Position numbers and translations under genes: made by a program. A stretch of DNA of 30,000 bases from CAZFBA01 sp964517135. Its GTDB lineage: Bacteria > Cyanobacteriota > Vampirovibrionia > JBFMGH01. Within the stretch, counting starts at the first letter, position 1. Each line of letters opens with the position of its first letter. Below are positions 24,015 to 30,000 of this stretch, one piece after another. The stretch covers positions 1 to 30,000 of the forward strand of contig CAZFBA010000044.1 in the NCBI GenBank assembly GCA_964517135.1, given 5' to 3'. The notes below the pieces were generated by a model. The model had not been told where the DNA came from. It saw only the letters and a program-made list of their open reading frames with translations, and did not search any database.

Positions 24015-24260
24015 TTAGATTAACATAAAGACGTATTTAGCAATAAGTATTAATGCTGCAACCAGAGCATAGATAGCGAGAGCTTCCATAAAGGCAAGCC
24101 CAATGAACATAGTTGTTCTAACACTACCTTCTGATTCAGGCTGGCGAACCATACCTTCAATAGCAGCAGCAACAGCGTTACCCATACCGATACCCGGACC
24201 AATGGCACCCAGGCCTACAGCGATTCCGATTGCTAAAACAGCAGCAGCTTCTGGATTCAT
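24015..24260 (-). CDS. atpE: F1Fo ATP synthase subunit c
   Basis: This is the rotor-ring proteolipid, 81 aa, with two membrane helices joined by the polar loop RQPE (residues 39-42). The ion-binding Glu59 stands in FMEALAIY. The helix 1 motif GAIGPGIGMGNAV lacks the Gln, and helix 2 lacks the Ser-Thr pair, that coordinate Na+ in sodium-type rings. Proton coupling is therefore inferred. A perfect Shine-Dalgarno AGGAGG precedes ATG, as expected for the subunit needed in the highest copy number. Confidence 0.97.
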   Translation of the reverse strand: MNPEAAAVLAIGIAVGLGAIGPGIGMGNAVAAAIEGMVRQPESEGSVRTTMFIGLAFMEALAIYALVAALILIAKYVFMLI

Positions 24261-24272
24261 AATAACCTCCTA

Positions 24273-25004
24273 TTAATGGTCTTCACTCGTTGCTGCAGCT
24301 ACATAGGATGCGGCCAGTACAGAAAATATAAAGGCCTGAATTACTGCAACAAACAATTCAAACAATACCATAATAATGATAAATACACTTGTTATGGGAA
24401 TTAAAAATTTAAACAAGAATAAAAATACTATCAATACGCCAATAACAACCTCACCGGCCAGAATATTACCGAAAAGACGAACAGAAAGTGATAGCGGACG
24501 TGTTATATCTTCTAAAAAATTCAGGGGCGCCAGTAAAGGAAAAGGCTTAAAGTAATGTTTAAAGTAACTAAAGCCTTTTTTCCATATGCCTGCGCCAAAA
24601 TAATATATCGAGACCAGTAATGCCAGGGCTACTGTCGTATTCAAATCATTGGTCGGAGAAGCAAATTCTCCATCTTTTAAGTGTATCATATTCAAAGGCA
24701 GGTTTACAATAAGGTTTCCGGCCAGTATAAATAGAAATAACGAACCTATCAAAGGTGTATGCTTGATGCCCTCTTTGCCCATCTGAGATACTGATATGTT
24801 ATCAAGAAACTTCATCAGGGCTTCTGCTACTACCTGAACCTTTGAGGGTATTCTATTTAAGTTTTTTGTAATTAACAGTGCTGTTACAATACAGATTGCC
24901 ATTGCAAGCCAGGCAGTTATAAGTGTATCCATATGAACAGTGTTAAACTGCCCCAGTGGTACAGGTATTTCTTCAACCCAGTGTCCGCCAATGTTTATTT
25001 GCAA
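24273..25004 (-). CDS. atpB: F1Fo ATP synthase subunit a
   Basis: This is the stator half of the proton channel. The essential arginine is Arg176 in SLSVRLFGNILAGE. Five to six membrane helices are evident, and the closing helix FELFVAVIQAFIFSVLAASYV is typical of the family. The length, 243 aa, is normal. The start is TTG at 25004 (AGGA 10 bases upstream), overlapping the end of atpI by 10 bases, so translation is probably coupled. Confidence 0.96.
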   Translation of the reverse strand: MQINIGGHWVEEIPVPLGQFNTVHMDTLITAWLAMAICIVTALLITKNLNRIPSKVQVVAEALMKFLDNISVSQMGKEGIKHTPLIGSLFLFILAGNLIVNLPLNMIHLKDGEFASPTNDLNTTVALALLVSIYYFGAGIWKKGFSYFKHYFKPFPLLAPLNFLEDITRPLSLSVRLFGNILAGEVVIGVLIVFLFLFKFLIPITSVFIIIMVLFELFVAVIQAFIFSVLAASYVAAATSEDH

Positions 25005-25360
25005 CTTTCTGTTTTCCTATCTCTTACTAACTGTCTGACAACAAGACCAAATAAGGCAAGGTGATTGCATAAAAACCCCGGTATCAAAAAAATGAAATTC
25101 AGGGAAAAAACCTTAACAGCAATGATAATTAAAACCATTGCCAGGATAATTCTAATAATTGAATTAGCACTTTTTTTATAGATACCAATTTTATCTGCGT
25201 TGACGCTCAGGTGCCATATATAGGCAGTGCTTATAATGGCTCCTGTTAGAAAGCTTAAAGCATTAATTAGATTGAAAAAAAGAAGCCCGGTAAAACCAGC
25301 TATACCCAGTGCAAGGGTAAAGATAATTGTTTGATTTCTTAGAGCAATAAGAGATTCCAT
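24995..25360 (-). CDS. atpI: ATP synthase protein I (AtpI), assembly factor
   Basis: AtpI is a small membrane protein thought to help c-ring assembly or ion supply; it is not part of the final enzyme. Four hydrophobic segments fill residues about 10-105 (counted from the chosen start), with a basic C-terminal tail. The start is taken at ATG 25360 (121 aa), with CAGG upstream. A TTG at 25384 gives 8 extra residues and is possible. It heads the operon atpI-B-E-F'-F-H-A-G, and a TATAAT -10 on the minus strand (25404-25409) lies just upstream. The sequence is poorly conserved, so the name depends partly on position. Confidence 0.85.
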   Translation of the reverse strand: MESLIALRNQTIIFTLALGIAGFTGLLFFNLINALSFLTGAIISTAYIWHLSVNADKIGIYKKSANSIIRIILAMVLIIIAVKVFSLNFIFLIPGFLCNHLALFGLVVRQLVRDRKTESCK

Positions 25361-25403
25361 TTTAGCCTGTTTTTTAGCGATCAATCTATTTGGTACAGGT
25401 TCT

Positions 25404-25409
25404 ATTATA
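25404..25409 (-). promoter_or_regulatory. Candidate -10 of the ATP synthase operon promoter
   Basis: TATAAT lies on the minus strand 20-45 bases before the possible atpI starts. No good TTGACA-like -35 is seen at 17 bases, so the call is tentative. Confidence 0.4.
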
Positions 25410-25523
25410 AATCAATCTGAATAAAAAAGGGAATCTTCTTAAAAATGTTTATAAATATTTGTCAGGTATAAGTTCAAAATCCCAAGAGTTAAGAGATATT
25501 GAAATCTAAAATAATTTCAAAAG

Positions 25524-25548
25524 AAAAAGCTCACCAGTAGAGGGTGAG
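25524..25548 (-). terminator. Terminator of the superoxide reductase operon
   Basis: On the minus strand CTCACC-CTCTACT-GGTGAG is followed by CTTTTTCTTTT. It stands 55 bases past the stop of the superoxide reductase gene and before the ATP synthase promoter. Confidence 0.85.
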
Positions 25549-25603
25549 TCTATTAATGGGCTTCTTTAGCTAGTATTTAACGATATTTGTGTATGGTATT
25601 AAG

Positions 25604-25996
25604 CTAAAACTTTATATCTTTAGAGCTTTCCCAGAAACCATGGATATTACAATGCTCAACAGCAGTAAGAACACCCGGTTTAAGCAATTTAACATTAAAA
25701 ACAGCCACCGGATTTGTATATGCCGGCCCCTGATTGGCACCTGCTGCAGATGCTCCGTGAGCTGTAAAATCAACTCTACCGAGCTCATAAGCAAAATTTT
25801 CACCTTCAGGTTTGTAGGTTAATAATATCCAGGCTATAAAATGCTCTGTAGTATTTGGGTGCGGTATTTCTTTACCAACAGTTACTTCTACATTAAAAGC
25901 CTCGCCTGCCTTTATATTTTCAGGTAAGTCTATAACAGGGACGTGCTTTTCCTTTTTGAAGTCTTCTGTTTTAATATAATCTGAAAACCTGCTCAT
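25604..25996 (-). CDS. sor: Superoxide reductase, class II (neelaredoxin type)
   Basis: It reduces superoxide to hydrogen peroxide at a square-pyramidal Fe(His)4(Cys) site without making oxygen, as used by anaerobes. The ligands are visible: Glu16-Lys17-His18 (EKHVP), His46 and His52 (IPHPNTTEH), and Cys116 and His119 (EHCNIHG). The length, 130 aa, fits the class lacking the desulforedoxin domain. ATG overlaps the stop of the small gene upstream (ATGA), so translation is probably coupled. AAGG lies 10 bases before ATG. It points to an anaerobe that meets oxygen occasionally. Confidence 0.95.
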   Translation of the reverse strand: MSRFSDYIKTEDFKKEKHVPVIDLPENIKAGEAFNVEVTVGKEIPHPNTTEHFIAWILLTYKPEGENFAYELGRVDFTAHGASAAGANQGPAYTNPVAVFNVKLLKPGVLTAVEHCNIHGFWESSKDIKF

Positions 25997-26208
25997 ATTC
26001 TGGTTACCTTAAAGTGAGTACGATTGTTAATTACATCTGTTAAGGAAAATGATCTTATAATCATGGCATTTTTTGAATCACCCGAAGTAGGTATATTTAA
26101 TCTTAAATCGCCAAAAACCCTGCAACCACTGGAATATTTTTTAATTCCCGGGAGATTATTAAACATCTGCTTTATATCGTTTTGTTTTTTTAACCTGTCT
26201 CCTGACAT
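25993..26208 (-). CDS. Small hypothetical protein, coupled to superoxide reductase, 71 aa
   Basis: No family is recognised. The protein is soluble and basic, with one Cys (residue 29), and reads as protein rather than spacer (for example GDLRLNIPTSGDSKNAMIIRSFSL). Its TGA overlaps the ATG of the superoxide reductase gene by 4 bases. There is no Shine-Dalgarno before ATG 26208, and the frame stays open for about 28 codons upstream without ATG, GTG or TTG. The true start may thus be non-standard or the message leaderless. A function in oxidative stress defence is suggested only by the coupling. Confidence 0.6.
   Translation of the reverse strand: MSGDRLKKQNDIKQMFNNLPGIKKYSSGCRVFGDLRLNIPTSGDSKNAMIIRSFSLTDVINNRTHFKVTRI
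26049..26064. promoter_or_regulatory. Inverted repeat ATGAT-N6-ATCAT, candidate redox or iron operator
   Basis: It lies 52 bases upstream of the superoxide reductase start, inside the small ORF. On the minus strand it contains TTATAAG, which could be a -10. The half sites resemble Fur/PerR half sites. The match is weak. Confidence 0.3.
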
Positions 26209-26276
26209 TAAAACGCTATTAACAATTATTTCATGCTGCTTTATAATTAAACAGAAGATTTTAGACAGTAATAAAG

Positions 26277-26304
26277 TTGAGGTAGTTAAATTTTAAGATA
26301 TAAT
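26277..26304 (+). promoter_or_regulatory. Promoter of rpsT
   Basis: TTGAGG (26277-26282) and TATAAT (26299-26304) with a 16-base spacer lie 107 bases upstream of the rpsT start codon. This leaves a leader of about 100 bases. Confidence 0.6.
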
Positions 26305-26411
26305 TCAAGAAAAGAGATGCAATACTTTACTTTAATAAACGTTTTATGTAATATGAACGCTATCCCTACTTAATCCGCCCGGATTCAGAAATAAATAAAA
26401 GGAGAAAAAAG

Positions 26412-26687
26412 TTGCCTAATATTAAATCCGCTATTAAAAGGGTGCAAATTGCTGAAAGAAATAGAATTCGAAATAAAGCTGTCAGATCAAAAATTAAAAC
26501 AGCAATAAGAAATTTAAAAGATTCTTTAGCAACTACTAAAGAAGAAACTGAACTTAAACCTTTGGTCGATAAATGTTATAGATTGATCGATAGTGCAGTT
26601 AGCAAAGGTGTATACCATAAAAATACTGCTGCAAGAAGAAAATCAAGGCTAAAAAAGTTTGTTCAAAGAGAAACTGCATCCAAGTAG
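26412..26687 (+). CDS. rpsT: 30S ribosomal protein S20
   Basis: This is a small-subunit protein that binds 16S rRNA early in assembly. The 91 residues begin PNIKSAIKRVQIAERNRIRNKAVRSKIKT, the family hallmark, and the middle has the expected KGVYHKNTAARRKSRL. It starts at TTG, preceded by AAAGGAG; a non-ATG start is known for rpsT in other bacteria, where it lowers expression and allows autoregulation. It is monocistronic. Confidence 0.97.
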   Translation: MPNIKSAIKRVQIAERNRIRNKAVRSKIKTAIRNLKDSLATTKEETELKPLVDKCYRLIDSAVSKGVYHKNTAARRKSRLKKFVQRETASK

Positions 26688-26706
26688 ATTGCACAACAAA
26701 TAAAAA

Positions 26707-26745
26707 TTACCAAACAGGCACCTATTACAGGTGTCTATTTGGTAA
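26707..26745. terminator. Long hairpin after rpsT
   Basis: TTACCAAA pairs with TTTGGTAA around a second stem made by AGGCACCT and AGGTGTCT, 20 bases past the rpsT stop. There is no T-tract, so it may stabilise the message end or act with the next hairpin. Confidence 0.6.
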
Positions 26746-26754
26746 TAAAGATAC

Positions 26755-26785
26755 AAAAAGCCGGCCTCTTTTAAAAGGCCGGCTT
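26755..26785 (-). terminator. Terminator of etfBA
   Basis: On the minus strand AAGCCGGCC-TTTTAAAAGA-GGCCGGCTT is followed by a short T run. It starts 12 bases past the etfA stop. The stem can also fold for transcripts from rpsT. Confidence 0.9.
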
Positions 26786-26796
26786 GATAATATATT

Positions 26797-27840
26797 TTAG
26801 CTTACAGCCCCTGTTGAGGCTTTGAGCTTTTTAAGTTCTTCTGTAAGAGCCGGTACAACTTCACATACATCGCCTATAATGCCATAATCTGCCACCTGGA
26901 ATATAGGAGCATCAGGATCTTTATTTATAGCAACAATAACATCACTGGAGGTCATACCTGCAAGGTGCTGAATAGCACCAGATATGCCACAGGCAAAATA
27001 AAGTTTAGGGCCAACAGTTTTGCCGGTCTGCCCAACCTGCTCACTATGAGGTCTCCAGCCTGCATCAACAGCTGCACGACTTGCGCCTACAGCACCACCG
27101 ATTTCTCTTGCCAGTTCTTCAAGAACAGCAAAGTTATCAGCACATTTTAAACCTCTGCCACCTGCAATAATAACTTCTGCTTCATCAATTCTGACGCCTG
27201 TATCAACCTGATAGGGTTTAAAGTCAAGAATTTTTGTTTTGAGGTCTGCCGGGTTCAGTTCTGCTTTAATGGTTTCTACTTCTGCTGTTCTGGAATAATC
27301 AGGTTCAGGACGTTTGAGAACTTTAGGTCTAACTGTACACATTTGCGGGCGTGTTTTCTTACAGAGAATATTAGCCATTAAAGTACCGCCAAATGTCGGC
27401 CTTATAGCACTTAAGAGGCCTTCTTCATTAATTGCCAACTCAGTACAATCTGCTGTTAAACCAGTATAGGCTCTAAAAGAAATTCTTGGAGCAAAGTCTC
27501 TGCCTTCTGTTGTTGCACCAATCAAGAGTATTGAAGGTTTTTTATCCATTACTAGGTCATATATTACCTTAGAATAGAGCTCTGTGCTATATTCTTTTAA
27601 CAGATCATTTTGAACAACATAGACCTTATGTGCGCCATTAGCTGCAAGCTCTTTACAGAGCTCACCGGTATCACCTTCACCAGTTAAAAGAACAGCGCAA
27701 ATCTGTTCACCATTGAGGTCAGCAGATAATTTTTGTGCTGTACCCAGCAATTCTTTAGTTACGCCGACAATATTTCTGTTTGAGTCTAATTCTGCATAGA
27801 CCCATATTCCTTTATATTCTTCAACATTAACTTTATGCAT
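26797..27840 (-). CDS. etfA: Electron transfer flavoprotein subunit alpha
   Basis: EtfA carries the electron-transferring FAD of the EtfAB heterodimer. The family signature LYFACGISGAIQHLAGM...VAIN lies at residues 280-306. FAD contacts GGRGL (227-231), SRAAVDAGW (254-262) and QVGQTGKTV (268-276) are present. The length, 347 aa, is normal. The ribosome binding site is AGGGAG. It follows etfB by 17 bases, the usual order. No dehydrogenase or quinone oxidoreductase partner is in the window. Confidence 0.97.
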   Translation of the reverse strand: MHKVNVEEYKGIWVYAELDSNRNIVGVTKELLGTAQKLSADLNGEQICAVLLTGEGDTGELCKELAANGAHKVYVVQNDLLKEYSTELYSKVIYDLVMDKKPSILLIGATTEGRDFAPRISFRAYTGLTADCTELAINEEGLLSAIRPTFGGTLMANILCKKTRPQMCTVRPKVLKRPEPDYSRTAEVETIKAELNPADLKTKILDFKPYQVDTGVRIDEAEVIIAGGRGLKCADNFAVLEELAREIGGAVGASRAAVDAGWRPHSEQVGQTGKTVGPKLYFACGISGAIQHLAGMTSSDVIVAINKDPDAPIFQVADYGIIGDVCEVVPALTEELKKLKASTGAVS

Positions 27841-27857
27841 TTTTAAACTCCCTAAGT

Positions 27858-28664
27858 CTAGCTTACCAGAACTTTTTTATCTCTTAATTTTTCTATTAAC
27901 AGGTTTACGTTTGCTTTTGTATCACCCTGGTCAATGACTTCTCCCTGTGTTCTAGGAGGTTGACGATAAGATTTGGCTACAAAAGTTGGAGAACCTTTCA
28001 GACCAACCTGATCAACTTCAAGGTTTAAGTCTGCCAGCCCTACCGTCGGTATTTGAGCTCTGTTTGCTTTCATAACCCCTTTAATATTAGGCATACGAGG
28101 GCTATAATCACATTTTAGCATACATAAAAGACCGGGAAGCTGCATTTCAACTGTTTGCATGCCATCTTCAACAGCTTTTTTTACAACTAAACTATTGTTT
28201 TCTTTTTTATATTCAACTATTTCTTTTACATAAGTAACCTGTGGAATATCCAGTGAATCTGCGACAGATGGCCCGGTCTGACCGGTATCACCATCAATTG
28301 CATATTGTCCGCAAATAATGAGGTCATAATCTTTAACATGATCTTTAATGGCCTGAGATACTGTTTTGGCTGTTGCCCAGGTATCAGCTGCTGCAAATTT
28401 CTTATCTGATACTAACAGGGCATCATCGCACCCCATGGCAAGTGATTTTTTAAGGGCATCTTTAGCCTGTGGTGGGCCCATTGTCATTACTGTTATAGTC
28501 ACATCTGAACCAATAGATTCTTTAAGTCTAATGGCTGTCTCAACACCGTATTCATCAAAGGGGTTTAAAATACTTTCTACACCTTCTCTTATCATTGTGT
28601 TATTTTCTGTCCATTTGATATCAGCAGTGTCTGGAACTTGTTTAATACAAACTACAATTTTCAT
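27858..28664 (-). CDS. etfB: Electron transfer flavoprotein subunit beta
   Basis: The 268 residues start KIVVCIKQVPDTADIKW, the usual FixA/EtfB opening. The nucleotide-binding loop AIDGDTGQTGP near residue 120 has the Asp-Gly-Asp-Thr-x-Gln form seen in electron-bifurcating or Fix-type ETFs, rather than the AMP-binding form of mitochondrial ETF. FAD in place of AMP, and hence possible bifurcation, is an inference. The Shine-Dalgarno is AGAGAGGT. An imperfectly placed palindrome, AAAAACATGTTTTT, at 28720-28733 is the only operator-like feature upstream. Confidence 0.95.
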   Translation of the reverse strand: MKIVVCIKQVPDTADIKWTENNTMIREGVESILNPFDEYGVETAIRLKESIGSDVTITVMTMGPPQAKDALKKSLAMGCDDALLVSDKKFAAADTWATAKTVSQAIKDHVKDYDLIICGQYAIDGDTGQTGPSVADSLDIPQVTYVKEIVEYKKENNSLVVKKAVEDGMQTVEMQLPGLLCMLKCDYSPRMPNIKGVMKANRAQIPTVGLADLNLEVDQVGLKGSPTFVAKSYRQPPRTQGEVIDQGDTKANVNLLIEKLRDKKVLVS

Positions 28665-28819
28665 CTGCCAGATTACCTCTCTATTTTCTGCAACATATTA
28701 CTGTTATTTTAGTTGTCTCAAAAACATGTTTTTTGTGCAAGGAATTTAGGATAATACCTTTTTTCAATCAGGCAACTGATACCTTATACAAAGATGCATT
28801 TAATAGTGCGAGCCGTTTT

Positions 28820-29236
28820 TCAGTCTTTTTTCATCTCTTTGTGAAGTTCTTTATGCAGTTTTTGAGTTTCTTCTTTTAGCTCTTTTTCAAAATCTTCAGC
28901 TCTTTTATCCAGTGCTTCTTCAGTTTTTTCATAGGTTTTTTCAATGCTTTTAGCTGCTTCGTTCATTTCTTCTTTAACATCTTTGTGTGTTTCATCAATA
29001 AGTTGTTCAACTTCTTCAGATTTTGTTTCTATTTTTTTAGCAGATTCCTGAATTTTTTGTTCCATTTTTTCAGTATCTGTCTTGATTTCAACATCAAGTT
29101 TTTGCATTCCATTTTCTTCACTAACATTGACATCAACTTCAGTAGCAGGTAAATCTTTTTTTTGACAGGCACTTATTGTTGCGGTCATAACAAACAGGAC
29201 AATGATTAATAATGTTGTTAGTTTTATTTTTTTCAT
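28820..29236 (-). CDS. Lipoprotein with long charged coiled coil, 138 aa
   Basis: The signal peptide ends in the lipobox ISAC (Cys about residue 24), so the protein is lipid-anchored. The rest is almost pure Glu/Lys heptad repeat (residues 45-135), rich in EKTEEALDKRAEDFEKEL-type helix, comparable in layout to small envelope spacers such as Lpp but without a known signature or a terminal peptidoglycan-linking lysine motif; it ends in Lys-Lys-Asp. A perfect AAAGGAG stands 7 bases before ATG. It lies near a second small lipoprotein on the same strand, separated by a terminator. Confidence 0.82.
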   Translation of the reverse strand: MKKIKLTTLLIIVLFVMTATISACQKKDLPATEVDVNVSEENGMQKLDVEIKTDTEKMEQKIQESAKKIETKSEEVEQLIDETHKDVKEEMNEAAKSIEKTYEKTEEALDKRAEDFEKELKEETQKLHKELHKEMKKD

Positions 29237-29300
29237 TAGTAAACTCCTTTCATAGAGAAATTTTTTCTATTGTATCTCAATCTATTTCTTCTATCCATAA

Positions 29301-29325
29301 AAAAAACCAGGGTTACCTGGTTTTT
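29301..29325. terminator. Bidirectional terminator between the two lipoprotein genes
   Basis: AAAAACCAGG-GTTA-CCTGGTTTTT is a perfect stem with A and T tracts on its two sides. On the minus strand it ends the 29377-29628 gene. Confidence 0.9.
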
Positions 29326-29376
29326 CAAGTTAAAACAATACTTTTAAATATCTGTATTTAAGAAAGCCTGTTTAAA

Positions 29377-29628
29377 CTACATTTCGCTTTCTTCTGCTGG
29401 CTCAACCGGTTCTTCTGTTTTAACTTCTACTTCTTCAACTTCTACTTCTTCAGCTGGTTCTATGTTTTCAACTGGTTCTACATTTTCAACAGGAACAGAA
29501 GTTTCAGTAGTAATTGTTTCACTAGCTTCTTCCGGTGCTGCGGTTTCATTTTTCTGACATCCTGAAACAAAAAATATTGCTACGAATAGAGATGTCATTA
29601 ACACTGAAATCATTTTAGTTTTAGACAT
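29377..29628 (-). CDS. Small acidic lipoprotein with Val-Glu-Pro-rich tail, 83 aa
   Basis: I choose the ATG at 29628, which has AAAGGAG 7 bases upstream. The longer frame from 29661 places that Shine-Dalgarno inside the coding region. MSKTKM is followed by a hydrophobic core and the lipobox VSGC, so the protein is a lipoprotein. The mature part is a low-complexity acidic repeat (VENVEPVENIEPAEEVEVEEVEV), probably extended and disordered. Its DNA shows matching near-tandem repeats around 29400-29490. Function unknown. Confidence 0.8.
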   Translation of the reverse strand: MSKTKMISVLMTSLFVAIFFVSGCQKNETAAPEEASETITTETSVPVENVEPVENIEPAEEVEVEEVEVKTEEPVEPAEESEM

Positions 29629-29661
29629 TTGTTTTTCTCCTTTAAAACAAAATTCACTCAT

Positions 29662-30000
29662 AAAGTGATTTTAAAAAAATTCTTTAAGATTAAACCACAC
29701 AAGCCCTGAGTTTACTATAATTTTTTTTTAAAAAAAACTTTTTTACAACCCAGAAAGCGGATTAAAAACTTTTCATGCCTTTACTATACAAGTGATAGGA
29801 TAATTACAATTATTAATAATTGCCCTGTATGGATTGTTGATACCATTTTGTTTTCGAGACCTGTTTTTAAAGAAGGCTTTCTGGATGGTGCTTTTGGGTG
29901 TGTAGTACCCAAAACACATACTAATTCAAAGTTGATGTTAGAACAATGGAACCTCTGATTAATTAAGAAATTGCTGATTCCAGCAAAAACAGGGAGGGGG
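29662..30000. other. Intergenic end of window, 339 bases
   Basis: No gene is supported. The promoter of the 29628 gene must lie here but is not clear. TTTTGGGT-N7-ACCCAAAA near 29900 is an 8-bp hairpin without a T-tract. The last bases (CAGGGAGGGGG) are G-rich and cut by the window edge. Confidence 0.4.

Noticed and set aside
25099..25125. Fur-like word AATGATAATT within atpI
   Set aside because: It is inside the coding region, matches only half the site and has no promoter nearby.
26024..26296. 90-residue plus-strand ORF opposite the small gene before superoxide reductase
   Set aside because: The minus-strand frame has better composition and is coupled by ATGA to a real gene. The plus-strand frame runs over the rpsT promoter.
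28720..28733. Palindrome AAAAACATGTTTTT upstream of etfB as an operator
   Set aside because: It is short, made mostly of A and T runs, and has no promoter elements in register. It could be chance.
29400..29490. Repeats near the window end as a CRISPR or VNTR locus
   Set aside because: The repeats are imperfect, codon-length units within a coding region and reflect the Val-Glu-Pro repeat of the protein. There are no spacers.

Overview
The window looks like chromosome of an AT-rich, Gram-negative, anaerobic or microaerophilic bacterium related to Cyanobacteria, most likely a non-photosynthetic member of the Vampirovibrionia (Melainabacteria). Three things support this. First, the F-type ATP synthase operon has the cyanobacterial atp1 order (atpI, a, c, b', b, delta, alpha, gamma), with two different b subunits and with beta and epsilon missing. 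Second, kdsA (KDO synthesis) implies LPS. Third, a class II superoxide reductase and an EtfBA pair fit an anaerobic lifestyle. The lineage assignment is an inference; no rRNA or photosynthesis gene is present to confirm it.

Layout. Positions 1-2550 hold an inverted-repeat element, a small unknown gene, a coiled-coil protein with two MshEN-like half repeats, and a repeat-filled spacer. Positions 2557-3355 hold two overlapping unknown genes that meet kdsA tail to tail, with the stop codons overlapping. Positions 3352-11565 are a tight minus-strand operon, mre11-rad50-nurA-(HAS-barrel protein)-herA-kdsA. This is an archaeal-style DNA end-resection set with an extra stand-alone HAS-barrel protein. 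Positions 11566-12180 hold the second, inverted copy of the element seen at the window start, carrying a smaller nested insertion. Positions 12180-16530 are an accessory-looking stretch of small or membrane proteins without recognisable families. One of these, His-rich, sits behind an extended -10 promoter overlapped by an almost consensus Fur box. The same stretch has a 970-base spacer with hairpins, an orphan terminator and a G-quadruplex motif.

Positions 16590-19422 (minus strand) encode a membrane-anchored TPR protein, a YkgJ-type Cys-cluster protein and a secreted SH3-like protein. Positions 19721-25384 are the ATP synthase operon. Positions 25604-26208 hold superoxide reductase, translationally coupled to a small unknown ORF. 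rpsT (TTG start) follows on the plus strand. etfB-etfA are at 26797-28664, and two small lipoproteins lie near the end.

The most interesting items are the five-gene resection operon with its lone HAS-barrel protein and a Rad50 with a CX6C hook; the Fur-box gene at 12997; and two families of short non-coding repeats. One repeat family is caught inserted in the other, with a TA duplication and an empty site visible in the same window. No CRISPR array, tRNA, rRNA, transposase or phage gene was seen.
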